DNA of 64,000 bases, from NCBI GenBank assembly GCA_004144175.1, contig SEFT01000017.1, positions 1 to 64,000 on the forward strand, in the 5' to 3' direction. The translations under genes were made by a program, and so were the position numbers. This document shows positions 43,156 to 51,482 of this stretch, one piece after another; position 1 is the stretch's first letter, and every line of letters begins with the position of its first letter. The notes under the pieces are model-generated. The model saw only the letters and a list, made by a program, of their open reading frames with translations, did not search any database and was not told the origin of the DNA. This DNA is from Sphingobacteriales bacterium. Its GTDB lineage: Bacteria; Bacteroidota; Bacteroidia; Chitinophagales; Chitinophagaceae.

Positions 43156-43689
43156 ATGAGATATTTATTGACCATTGCTGCTTTATTGATTGGTAACGAA
43201 GCTTTTAGCCAAAGCTGGAAGGACGACATCTATGAGTCGGGCAAGTACGCTGCCACTTATAAAGATGCAGAAACGGGCAAGGTAACCGTACAGTCGAGAG
43301 AAAATATCGTGCTGATAAACAATGATGACACGATCAGCATTACGATCATGAAGCCGGAAGGTGGAAAGCTGGCATTTGTTGCGACCATCGATGGATTGGA
43401 CCTGTGCATGCCCGACAAAGCGCCTGTGTACATTGAATTCAGCAACAATGCTGTGGACAACTTCGAATCTCAAACGGAGGAGAATTGTACCGGCAATGTA
43501 CGTTTCAGTTTGGGCGGCAAATGGAAGCGAAAGAAGACAATTGGCCTGATGCGCGAGCAACTAGTACGGAAGATAAGTATCGGCGGAACCGATGAAAATC
43601 ATTACTACATGTTATCGAGAGAAGATGCGCTAGAATTGCGTAAAACAGTCAATTGTGTACTATACTTGCAAGAGCCGTATATAGACTAA
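43156..43689 (+). CDS. hypothetical secreted protein
   Basis: A 177-residue exported protein with a signal peptide (about 1-19, ending FSQ) and a mature domain rich in short strands. Recognisable local features are a QSRENIVLINNDDT segment, CMPDKAPVYIEF, an ENCTGNVRF turn and an ending with a conserved-looking cysteine (TVNCVLYLQEPYID). The family is unknown to me. It ends with a four-base overlap on the convergent lipid kinase gene. Confidence 0.65.
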   Translation: MRYLLTIAALLIGNEAFSQSWKDDIYESGKYAATYKDAETGKVTVQSRENIVLINNDDTISITIMKPEGGKLAFVATIDGLDLCMPDKAPVYIEFSNNAVDNFESQTEENCTGNVRFSLGGKWKRKKTIGLMREQLVRKISIGGTDENHYYMLSREDALELRKTVNCVLYLQEPYID

Positions 43690-44567
43690 GGCACCAACAC
43701 CTTTTGTATACCACACTCTATACGGAAGTCTACCGTGCTTTCGCATTGCAGCAGATCACCATCCACCTGCATTGCATCCATATCCGGATGACGTATTACA
43801 ACATGCCTACCACGGTAATGCGATACATAACGACTGCCGGTTAGCGTTCCGTTCATCGCACGCCATACGAGTCCGCCACCCAGTAGCTTGGGAAACTTTT
43901 TAATGATAACAATGTCAAAAATCCCGTCGGTCCAATCGGCCTGCGGAGCTATCTGGAAGTTGTAGCCAAACTGTCGGCAATTGGCTACGTTCACCATAAA
44001 TGCTTTCTCCCTTATCTCCTTACCATCAATAGTAATACTCCACTCCCGCTCGCGATAGGCCCAGAGATGCTTTGTGACTAGCCAGCTGTAAGCGATCAGC
44101 CCGCGCCTTTTACTGGCTGCAAATTCACGCGCTATCAAAGCGTCGAATGCAGTACCAGCATTGCTTATAAAAGGCGAATCGTTGGCGAAGCCGATATCTA
44201 CATTAGCAACATTATCGCGGTTGATAAGATCGATCGCACGGTATACATCCAGCGGAATGTGGAAAGTGCGCGCTACCCCATTACCGGACCCTTTGGGTAT
44301 AATGGCTAATGCTGTATTAGTACGCAGCAATCCTTTCATTACATCATTGACCGAGCCGTCACCACCTACAGCTACAACTACATACGCACCTTTACTTGCT
44401 GCCTCACGCGCCAGTTCAATACCATGTTTGGCACGTTGAGTATAGGCTATTTCGTAGCTATACTTACCATTATCGAGCCGGGTATCTATGGCATGCTGTA
44501 TAGCCTTTTGCCTGTCTACACCCGACTTGGGATTGATGATAAATACAAGATGCTTTTTATCGGTCAT
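43686..44567 (-). CDS. DAGKc-domain lipid kinase (YegS/sphingosine kinase superfamily)
   Basis: A 293-residue lipid kinase of the superfamily that holds bacterial YegS/DgkB and eukaryotic diacylglycerol, sphingosine and ceramide kinases. N-terminal nucleotide-binding domain with the PKSG motif (near residue 13) and VAVGGDGSVNDVMKGL near 65; IPKGSGNGVARTFHIP (near 90) is the GTxN-type loop. The lipid-binding sandwich follows with DGIFDIVIIKKFP near 208. It is the last gene of the 13-gene leftward lipid operon, 18 bases after the desaturase. This position allows a ceramide- or sphingoid-base kinase role, but diacylglycerol or another lipid is equally possible. The last four bases overlap the convergent gene at 43156. 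Confidence 0.85.
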   Translation of the reverse strand: MTDKKHLVFIINPKSGVDRQKAIQHAIDTRLDNGKYSYEIAYTQRAKHGIELAREAASKGAYVVVAVGGDGSVNDVMKGLLRTNTALAIIPKGSGNGVARTFHIPLDVYRAIDLINRDNVANVDIGFANDSPFISNAGTAFDALIAREFAASKRRGLIAYSWLVTKHLWAYREREWSITIDGKEIREKAFMVNVANCRQFGYNFQIAPQADWTDGIFDIVIIKKFPKLLGGGLVWRAMNGTLTGSRYVSHYRGRHVVIRHPDMDAMQVDGDLLQCESTVDFRIECGIQKVLVP

Positions 44568-44585
44568 AAGATTGATAGAAGCATA

Positions 44586-45623
44586 TTAGCGATCAGCTTC
44601 TACAACCGGCTCTCCGGTGAGTATTTCCTGCTCTTTACCAGTATCTGATGAATGTGATGTAGCAGGTATCACCCTAAGCTTACCACGATTGGCACGTGCT
44701 ACACGCGAGTAGATAGAGAGATTCTTATCAAACAAAAAACGGAACAATAATGCTGTGTATGAGGTATGGTAGCCGAGTGTTTCGTAATAATTGTTTGCTA
44801 TTGCTTTTACTTTGGGCAACTTGTTCCAGGGTATTGAAGGAAAATCATGATGTTCGTTATGATAACCCACGTTAAGATTTACAGGATTTAGCACTCCGTA
44901 ATAGCTTTTAGTTTCCTGATCACCGTGCGTCAAGTAGTGCTCCTGTATCCAGCGAGCGCCTAGTGGGTGCAGGCCGATAGAGAAGAAAAAGCTAGCTATA
45001 AGAAAAACAGTAGCCTTTGCACCAAAAAAGTAAACAATACAAGCCATGAAGCTAAACTGCACCAGCCAGTTAATAACGGTCCATTTATCGAAAATGGATA
45101 TCTCTTTAGTGAGCCTCAGCGGACGTAATAATTGAAACACGGGGTAGAACAACAGCCACAGTGCCTTGCCCAGAATCGAATTGTCTATCATTTTAGCCTC
45201 CCACTTGAAGGGCATATCTGCATCCAGCTCTTCCACACCCTGAAACGAGTGGTGCTTTATATGATACTTCTGGAACGAAACAGAGCTGGGAAATACAAGT
45301 GGCAGGTTAGCCAGTATGCCCGACAAAGTATTCAGCACACGGTTCTTGAAAAGCAGGTTATGCGCGCACTCATGTATGCATACAAACAATGTATGGCAGG
45401 CAAAAGCACCTATCAAATAGGCAGCAATGAATACCCACCACCACGATACATCTTTCAGAAAATAGGCAAGTGAAAATTGCAAGCCTACGCACAGCATTAT
45501 GACAAAGATGGTATAAGGATTCCTCCCGATCAGGCTCCTGATCTCCGGGTGATTCTTTAGGATATCCTTGGTCCGCTTTTTATGCGGTTCCGCTTCTTCC
45601 GACCATTTGAATTGCTTTTCCAT
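44586..45623 (-). CDS. fatty acid desaturase of the dihydroceramide delta-4 desaturase (DEGS1) type
   Basis: A 345-residue integral-membrane diiron desaturase. Histidine boxes: HECAH (84-88), HIKHH (121-125) and HNEHH (255-259), the last within NVGYHNEHHDFPSIP. The sequence follows the eukaryotic sphingolipid delta-4 desaturase from the N-terminus on: an FKW-x-PH-x(8)-IL-x-x-HPEIRSL prelude (residues 5-31), the ANLPL...SFQKYH region (105-121), QEHY and KSYYGVLNP before the third box, and YSR near the end. Ordinary bacterial acyl desaturases lack this prelude and the HNEHHDFP box. It lies between TetR and the lipid kinase in an operon with all sphingolipid synthesis genes, so the likely reaction is dihydroceramide to ceramide. 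Membrane topology fits four helices with the boxes facing the cytoplasm. Confidence 0.85.
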   Translation of the reverse strand: MEKQFKWSEEAEPHKKRTKDILKNHPEIRSLIGRNPYTIFVIMLCVGLQFSLAYFLKDVSWWWVFIAAYLIGAFACHTLFVCIHECAHNLLFKNRVLNTLSGILANLPLVFPSSVSFQKYHIKHHSFQGVEELDADMPFKWEAKMIDNSILGKALWLLFYPVFQLLRPLRLTKEISIFDKWTVINWLVQFSFMACIVYFFGAKATVFLIASFFFSIGLHPLGARWIQEHYLTHGDQETKSYYGVLNPVNLNVGYHNEHHDFPSIPWNKLPKVKAIANNYYETLGYHTSYTALLFRFLFDKNLSIYSRVARANRGKLRVIPATSHSSDTGKEQEILTGEPVVEADR

Positions 45624-45629
45624 AAGGCC

Positions 45630-46232
45630 TTATTTTTTTAATGATTTTACAAGAAGATCTATTGACAGATCTATCAATCCCAATGTATTTCTTTTTTCGG
45701 TTGTATAAAGTACTGAGTTTAGCTGCAGCCCTCTGAGCGTACTAATACTTAGCAACGAGATAGCATCGAGCTGGTTTTCGTACTTACGGTCAAACTCGCC
45801 CGTCTCGATGCCAAATTCGATGATCGACTTTATCAGCTTCAGCTCTATCTCGTCATACTTCTTTTTGAACATATTCATCATGCACATACCTGCGCTATTG
45901 TCGGCATGTAGTATGTTCATAATGATAACACGCTTATTCTTCAGCTCTTTGTATACTGTAAGCGCAAATGCACGAAGCTTCTCTTCTGCTGTGCTTACAT
46001 TTTGAATTGCCAACTCTACCTCGCGTGTAATGTACTTTTTCTCCTGCAATACCACCGCCTCAAATATGTCTTCCTTGGTAGCAAAGTAATAATAAAGACT
46101 GCTTTTACCCTTACCAATGGCACGGGCAATATCTTCCATTGTGGTCTTGGCAAGACCATACTGCTGGAACAGCTTCTTCGCCGCATCGATTATCGACGAC
46201 CGTATCAATTCATCTTTTGCTAATAGTTCCAT
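45630..46232 (-). CDS. TetR-family transcriptional regulator in the lipid operon
   Basis: A 200-residue TetR-type regulator. The N-terminal helix-turn-helix (about 12-58) has the family signature: AAKKLFQQYGLAKTTMEDIA, then GKGKSSLYYYFATKEDIF. The C-terminal ligand domain is a helical bundle with hydrophobic and cysteine-containing segments (SAGMCMMNMFKKKY). The gene lies between the AUR1-like transferase (21 bases) and the desaturase (6 bases), so it is expressed with them. The likely target is the inverted repeat overlapping the promoter of spt at 56653-56684, giving feedback repression, with a fatty acyl-CoA or sphingoid lipid as a plausible ligand. This is inference from gene order. Confidence 0.88.
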   Translation of the reverse strand: MELLAKDELIRSSIIDAAKKLFQQYGLAKTTMEDIARAIGKGKSSLYYYFATKEDIFEAVVLQEKKYITREVELAIQNVSTAEEKLRAFALTVYKELKNKRVIIMNILHADNSAGMCMMNMFKKKYDEIELKLIKSIIEFGIETGEFDRKYENQLDAISLLSISTLRGLQLNSVLYTTEKRNTLGLIDLSIDLLVKSLKK

Positions 46233-46253
46233 ACCGCTACAAATATTCTAAAC

Positions 46254-47195
46254 CTAGTAAGTGTATTTAATAAGTTTGTCAATACCCTTTTTTATTCTTC
46301 CTAATGAGCGTAACCATCCGAACAAGGCAATACCGCTGATAGCGCAAGTAATGCCTGCAAGTACATCTAAAACATAGTGGTGAGAGGTATAGACAGCAGC
46401 AAACCATATACCGGTCATTACTGTAGCAAAGAAAACATTCACAATTCCCAGCCTGTTCTTAAGGCCATAGTATATTACGATAACCGGGTAAGCAGAGTGT
46501 AACGAGGGCATTGCAGCAAACACATTGGAACTTTGCTGATAAAGACCCTTGAATACGCTTGCGCCAAAGAACGCATCGAAACGTGCCAGTCCTGCAGTAT
46601 TGCCAGGCGTGCCTTGTATGAACTCCACACCGTATTGCTGCATATACCATGGCGGCGCAGCGGGATATATATAATATACGATGTACCCAAGGAAATTGAC
46701 CAGGAGGAACGTCAATGAAAAATAAAAGAACTGCTGCCTGTTCTTGTAAAACAGATAGGTGGCAAAACCTAGTGGCACAGGTATCCAACAGAGGTAGAAC
46801 AACCCTGTAATAACATCAAGTACAGTATTGCTGTGCATCAGCCAATATTCGTTGGGCGATATGGTAACGCCATACGCAGAGATACCGAATAGCGATTTCT
46901 CAAGATTGTATAACTCTGCGATGTGCACGCGACCAAACAGGTAGTTTGGCATCGCCTTCATATAATCGAATGTGACCCAGTAGATGATGAATATGGAGAA
47001 CCCGATCAGGAACTTACGCGACGTCTTGGAAAAAAAGTAAAAGAAATTGATAAGCCCAAGCAGTATCAACTGCTCCGGCCTGAAGCCTATCAGCACATAA
47101 GACAGTAGCAGGTAACCGATGCTGATGCCCGTCATGATCAAAACACGCTGCCAACCTGTATATTTTATATCCGCTATTACCGATGTATTATCCAT
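46254..47195 (-). CDS. AUR1-like PAP2 transferase (inositol phosphorylceramide synthase candidate)
   Basis: A 313-residue protein with about seven membrane helices. It carries the two AUR1-type motifs of inositol phosphorylceramide (IPC) synthases: FAAMPSLHSAYP (PSLHS at residues 230-234) and YTSHHYVLD (271-277), with His233, His273 and Asp277 as the likely catalytic triad. Yeast AUR1 moves phosphoinositol from phosphatidylinositol to ceramide; this protein shows the same motif spacing. In the same operon are the genes for ceramide, inositol-phosphate and phosphatidylinositol-phosphate synthesis, so IPC synthesis is the natural role. It starts 40 bases after the DUF4833 gene. Confidence 0.85.
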   Translation of the reverse strand: MDNTSVIADIKYTGWQRVLIMTGISIGYLLLSYVLIGFRPEQLILLGLINFFYFFSKTSRKFLIGFSIFIIYWVTFDYMKAMPNYLFGRVHIAELYNLEKSLFGISAYGVTISPNEYWLMHSNTVLDVITGLFYLCWIPVPLGFATYLFYKNRQQFFYFSLTFLLVNFLGYIVYYIYPAAPPWYMQQYGVEFIQGTPGNTAGLARFDAFFGASVFKGLYQQSSNVFAAMPSLHSAYPVIVIYYGLKNRLGIVNVFFATVMTGIWFAAVYTSHHYVLDVLAGITCAISGIALFGWLRSLGRIKKGIDKLIKYTY

Positions 47196-47235
47196 TTTTC
47201 CTTTTTGAAAAATCTAACCTTTCGTCCAAACAGTT

Positions 47236-47808
47236 TTACGGTTTGAAACGCTCTGAAATTTCTTTCCCTGTCGATGCTTCAACCCCGCTCAGCTCTATAT
47301 ATAGTACGTTTGGGTGCCAGAAGGTTCCGCCGTCTATCTTAATGTAAATTCGTTTTAGTATGGCCTGTTTGTTCTGTATCGTTGAGTATATGTAGTAGTT
47401 ATTGTCGGTCGCCTTTCGTAGGAACAATGGATGTTTATCGTACGATACAAACCGAAGATCGTACGCATCCTCTTTCTGTTTCTTTACCTTAAGTCCATAT
47501 GCAAACTTCCTCTGTATAAAATTCAGCTCCTTTCTCTTACCGTCTTCCTGGTAGCGAAGCCAGAAGATGTGAATGGGCTCCTCTGCATTCAGCTTGCCAT
47601 CTTTACCACGGTTCAGCTCATATACAATCGTATTGGTGTTAGGTGTACGCTGCACGTAGAACAACATCTCCTTGATACCTTTCGGCACAGGGAAAGTATC
47701 TACTTCGTTAAACACCTCAGGCATTGCAACATCCCACCGTGCGCTGGCTACAGATGGCACAAACAGTACCGACAAAAACAAGATCAGTGTATACGTATAT
47801 CGCATCAT
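47236..47808 (-). CDS. DUF4833 domain protein, exported
   Basis: A 190-residue protein with a signal peptide (about 1-23, VASA) and a DUF4833-type mature domain: YVQRTPNTNTIVYELN near 51, EEPIHIFWLRYQEDG near 75 and YIEIDGG-like turns near the end (KIDGGTFWHPNVLYIELSG). The family is Bacteroidota-specific and often occurs with inositol-lipid genes. Its start codon overlaps the stop of the CDP-alcohol phosphatidyltransferase by one base (TAATG type), so the two are coupled. It may act in the periplasm on the lipid or on its transport; no activity is known to me. Confidence 0.85.
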   Translation of the reverse strand: MMRYTYTLILFLSVLFVPSVASARWDVAMPEVFNEVDTFPVPKGIKEMLFYVQRTPNTNTIVYELNRGKDGKLNAEEPIHIFWLRYQEDGKRKELNFIQRKFAYGLKVKKQKEDAYDLRFVSYDKHPLFLRKATDNNYYIYSTIQNKQAILKRIYIKIDGGTFWHPNVLYIELSGVEASTGKEISERFKP

Positions 47809-48533
47809 TATAACTTATCTTTTGCGTCAAGCGCTTTCTTAGCATCCATCAACCTGTTGTAGGCTGTAATGTTTGTGAGTATTGCCATAATGGCTATCGG
47901 TAGCGTAAATACCGTCATCGTCTCAAACACATGGAATGGCACACCCGGTATAAAAAGTTTAAAGTCGCCGCTGATGTAATATTCGGTTAGTCCACAGGCG
48001 ATGCCTGATACACCTATCAATACTACACGCTCGGGGCGCTGCATCAGGCCACCTTTACACTCTATGCCAAGTCCTTCAGCCCTTGCCCTCGTATAGCTTA
48101 CCATCATAGAACCTATGAGCGCAATAAATGCAAACAAAGAACTAAGGAAATAGTGATGCGCAATGAGGTAATAACATATACCCAGGAACATTACCAATTC
48201 GCTATACCTGTCCAATACAGAGTCGTATAACGCACCAAAAGTGGAGCTCATCTTACCCAGCCTGGCTACCTGGCCATCCAGCATATCGAACATGCCTGCG
48301 AAAAGCACCAATGCACCTGCCCAGCCTACATAAGTAAGGTCGCCCCTATGACCTATTTCGGCACCCTTTACAAAGATGATGGCTACACCAATATTCAGCA
48401 TCAGCCCTATGGTGGTAACTGCGTTCGGCGTCAGCCCGATCTTTATTAGCAGACGAACAAAGGGATTGATGATCTTATATATTCCCTGCTGTAAAGAATC
48501 TCTTAGTGATTTTGTTTTGCTAATAGCCTCCAT
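47808..48533 (-). CDS. CDP-alcohol phosphatidyltransferase, probable phosphatidylinositol-phosphate synthase
   Basis: A 241-residue membrane protein with the invariant CDP-alcohol motif D86-G-x2-A-R-x8-G100-x3-D104-x3-D108 (MLDGQVARLGK...STFGALYDSVLDRY). About six helices. These enzymes join CDP-diacylglycerol with an alcohol. In this operon, next to inositol-3-phosphate synthase and a PgpA-type phosphatase, the alcohol is most likely inositol-3-phosphate, giving phosphatidylinositol phosphate. The RARAEGLGIECKGGLMQRPER loop (about 145-165) carries the basic residues for the phosphorylated head group. The frame opens with GTG two codons earlier; the ATG at 48533 is preferred. Confidence 0.88.
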   Translation of the reverse strand: MEAISKTKSLRDSLQQGIYKIINPFVRLLIKIGLTPNAVTTIGLMLNIGVAIIFVKGAEIGHRGDLTYVGWAGALVLFAGMFDMLDGQVARLGKMSSTFGALYDSVLDRYSELVMFLGICYYLIAHHYFLSSLFAFIALIGSMMVSYTRARAEGLGIECKGGLMQRPERVVLIGVSGIACGLTEYYISGDFKLFIPGVPFHVFETMTVFTLPIAIMAILTNITAYNRLMDAKKALDAKDKL

Positions 48534-48559
48534 ATGCACGCACTGTTTTCAAAAAAGGT

Positions 48560-51124
48560 TTAAAAATCAAATTTGAATCTTCCCCTGATACCTATTGTCG
48601 ATATCTCCGGGTTGTTCAGATAAGTAAAGCGTTTCACTACATCTATCCTGAAGAAGTTGAGGATATTACCAATACCCACACTACCCTCTACATACGGCCC
48701 GTCATTTAGTACACCTGTCGCTGGCATTCCGCTGGCAAATGTTGGGAACTGCAACAGTTCAGGGTCATTGCCCGGTAGATTTTCTTTCCTCATGCCGCCG
48801 TATAGTACTTTGGCATTTACAAATTCACGCAGCCTTGCCTTCTTCAGCAGCGGCACCTTATTAAAGAAGAATCCATTAAAACAATGGTCGACAATAAGGC
48901 TGGCGTGATGATCACTTACAAACTCCAGGAAGTTCATCAAGTTGTACGATTGCAACTGCAATGAGTAGGTTTGGTTGGCACGATGTATAGCTAGCAGAGG
49001 ATAAGGAACTTTACCAAATACATAGCCACTCTCCATTACCACATCGCTATAGCCAAGCTGCGAGAGTAAAACACGCTTATAGATATTCAGACTTACGTTT
49101 TGGTATGTATACTCACCATTCATCAATCCCTTAACGCCCGCAATGGTCCTAAGTGTAAATACCGGGTATTTATTAGGCATCGGAACACGGTACTTCTTAC
49201 CTTGGTAGAATGTTTCATTAGGTGCCCAGCGAAGTTCAAGGCTTAGCTCCGATGTTGTAATGCTGTTTACTTTCTGTAGTTGGCCAGTAGTTGCTTCCGG
49301 CCTCATATAGCTTAAGCCACCCGCTGCTTCCTGTTTCCAGTTCTTAAAACCCGTACGGAACGAGAAGTGATTACGAAACTCGTGCAGGTAGTCTACATTC
49401 AGTATATTATTATAAAGCCACTTGTCGTTGACACCGCGTTTGATAGACAGGAACACATTGTCCTCTTGTATAAACTGCAACTCCTGCCCCGGTATCTTTA
49501 CTTCTTGCTGGTAGTTGGCACGTATGGCCCTTACCGGAAATTCAAAAATAGAACGCTCTGTAAGGGAGTAGGTACCGCCGATGTAGTACTTCCAACGTTG
49601 GTCTTTAAAACCATAAGCCCCGTAGGTTTCGAACATATAGCGCTTACTAAAGTCGGTAGTAGTACGTCCGCCGAACCTCAGACGGAAGCCCTCTACAGGA
49701 TTGTAGCTATAGAACGTATTGGCAGGGCCCATCTCTATATTAGGGCCGATACGTTTGTAGCCTGACAGAAATATAGTTACAATATCAGCTATTCTCTTAA
49801 ACTTCTTCGAGTTTGCCAGACTATCGATTGCGCCGTACGTTCTTGCCTCCGCTGCTGATAGCGTATCATGTCGCTGTGTTTGCCAGTAGCTATAGTCTTT
49901 CTTTTCCGCATCATCTAGCTTCACTATAGACTCACCGATGTAAAACGTGTCTAGCCTCGCATTATTGACCAGGAAATTTTTGTTCGACAATACTCTTTGC
50001 CCATATAAACCGCTAGTTCCTTTTTTGGTAAGGCCGAAGTCGGCGCGGATGTCGCTCTTAGTAAGGAAGTATTTATTGCCCGGCCCTTTGGTGTATTCTG
50101 CTACGATGTCAAGATCACGTACCCAGTTCAGGTTAATGTCTTTATTCACCGTCATATTTACCTTCTGAATAGCATAGTTGTTATCAAGGTTTACATAAAT
50201 TCTTCCTTGGAAGAGCATGTCCGCCTTGTTCCTTGGGTAGAAGCTCAGCGCTACAAGGCGCTCGCCTTGCTCGATGGTGGTATCTACTATATAGAACTGG
50301 TAGAATGTAGGCGAAAGGTCTGCAATAGGGCTCAAGAACTGATTGGTTACAACAGTGATATTGCTGTTGTAGATATTCACATCCTGGTACAGATGTTTCA
50401 TGTAGGTCTTTATACCTGCATTGTCGAGATACGAGCCGAAGTTTACCTTTTGATCAGCTACTATTACCGTCTTTTCTTTCTCTGGCTGTTTGCGATAGTA
50501 TTTTTGATAGATATTCTCCTGAAGGTACATTGGCAGGATGCCTTTACCTTCTAATGTAGTCGTATCGATGTTCTTTGCTATGTAGCTGAAAGACTTAATA
50601 AGCCTGTTCTTCTTTAGCTTCTCAGGCGTATTGGTAAGCGCCATTTCTATCTTTTCGTATTGCTCATACTCGAGATAATCATAATTGCCGCCGTTATTTT
50701 TTTCTTTATTGTCTATTACCTGCTTTATAAGCTCAACAGCAGGGTTGTCTTTGTTGCGGTATTTTGCCTTTTTAGGCTTTATCACCAGCTCCAATAGTGT
50801 GCGAGACTCTGTCTCCATCACTACATTGATTCTGGCCTGCCCTTGAATCTTTTGCGTGATGGTTTTGAAACCGATAAGAGAGAATTGCAATTGCTTTATC
50901 GGCTCGTTGCTTTGGATCTCATAATAGCCTTCGGCATTTGAGTTTGTACCCCTGGTGCCACCGGGCAGTATCACAATATTGACAAACGGCAATGGTTCGC
51001 CTGCTTTGTCAATCACCCGTCCTTTGACCACAGTTTGTGCAGAAGCAGCCGATACCCCTGACAATGTCATTGCCAGTAGCAGGATCAACCCAAAGAAGCC
51101 TCTGAAGCACTTATCTGAAAACAT
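48560..51124 (-). CDS. DUF5686 outer-membrane protein with carboxypeptidase-regulatory domain
   Basis: An 854-residue protein: signal peptide (about 1-29, ASAQ), a carboxypeptidase-regulatory-like domain (about 32-115; GRVIDKAGEPLPFVNIVI, GTNSNAEGYYEI) and the large DUF5686 region (about 135-854) that ends in a membrane-type beta structure (STIGIRGRFKFDF). Members are predicted outer-membrane barrels related to TonB-receptor-like proteins. Its placement inside the inositol-sphingolipid operon, overlapping the GtrA gene by 14 bases, suggests a role in moving or sensing the lipid at the outer membrane; that is inference. Confidence 0.85.
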   Translation of the reverse strand: MFSDKCFRGFFGLILLLAMTLSGVSAASAQTVVKGRVIDKAGEPLPFVNIVILPGGTRGTNSNAEGYYEIQSNEPIKQLQFSLIGFKTITQKIQGQARINVVMETESRTLLELVIKPKKAKYRNKDNPAVELIKQVIDNKEKNNGGNYDYLEYEQYEKIEMALTNTPEKLKKNRLIKSFSYIAKNIDTTTLEGKGILPMYLQENIYQKYYRKQPEKEKTVIVADQKVNFGSYLDNAGIKTYMKHLYQDVNIYNSNITVVTNQFLSPIADLSPTFYQFYIVDTTIEQGERLVALSFYPRNKADMLFQGRIYVNLDNNYAIQKVNMTVNKDINLNWVRDLDIVAEYTKGPGNKYFLTKSDIRADFGLTKKGTSGLYGQRVLSNKNFLVNNARLDTFYIGESIVKLDDAEKKDYSYWQTQRHDTLSAAEARTYGAIDSLANSKKFKRIADIVTIFLSGYKRIGPNIEMGPANTFYSYNPVEGFRLRFGGRTTTDFSKRYMFETYGAYGFKDQRWKYYIGGTYSLTERSIFEFPVRAIRANYQQEVKIPGQELQFIQEDNVFLSIKRGVNDKWLYNNILNVDYLHEFRNHFSFRTGFKNWKQEAAGGLSYMRPEATTGQLQKVNSITTSELSLELRWAPNETFYQGKKYRVPMPNKYPVFTLRTIAGVKGLMNGEYTYQNVSLNIYKRVLLSQLGYSDVVMESGYVFGKVPYPLLAIHRANQTYSLQLQSYNLMNFLEFVSDHHASLIVDHCFNGFFFNKVPLLKKARLREFVNAKVLYGGMRKENLPGNDPELLQFPTFASGMPATGVLNDGPYVEGSVGIGNILNFFRIDVVKRFTYLNNPEISTIGIRGRFKFDF

Positions 51125-51482
51125 ATTTTTTTTGTAATAAATAATTATAGCTAAACCCTACAATCAGGGAGACCACTACTTTCGATATCACGTATGTGAT
51201 ACCCAGAAGATGCGTAAAAATGTAAACACCACCCACATTCAGGCAGATATTGCCTGTCCATACCACGAAATAGCGCAGGGCCTGATAATTCACTTTGCCA
51301 TCTGCTGCGCTAAACACCCAACCTCGTCCTAATACAAAATTCGTTATGCCACCTACTATATTACCCAATGCCGCACCCGGCACTACTAAGAACCCTAGTA
51401 ACTCTACCGCAACTACCGTTGTAATAAAGTCCATGAGCGATGCCGCAAATGATGCTGCCTGTGCTTTAAAAAATGTAAACAT
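51111..51482 (-). CDS. GtrA-family membrane protein
   Basis: A 123-residue protein with four membrane helices (about 8-28, 37-55, 70-88 and 97-115) of the GtrA/DPMS-accessory family: FLVVPGAALGNIVGGITNFVLGRGWVF is the core signature and KKYVF the C-terminus. GtrA proteins help translocate lipid-linked sugars across the inner membrane. The start overlaps the PgpA-type gene by one base and the end overlaps the next gene by 14 bases, so translation is coupled. In this operon it could flip an inositol- or sugar-linked lipid. Confidence 0.88.
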   Translation of the reverse strand: MFTFFKAQAASFAASLMDFITTVVAVELLGFLVVPGAALGNIVGGITNFVLGRGWVFSAADGKVNYQALRYFVVWTGNICLNVGGVYIFTHLLGITYVISKVVVSLIVGFSYNYLLQKKYVFR

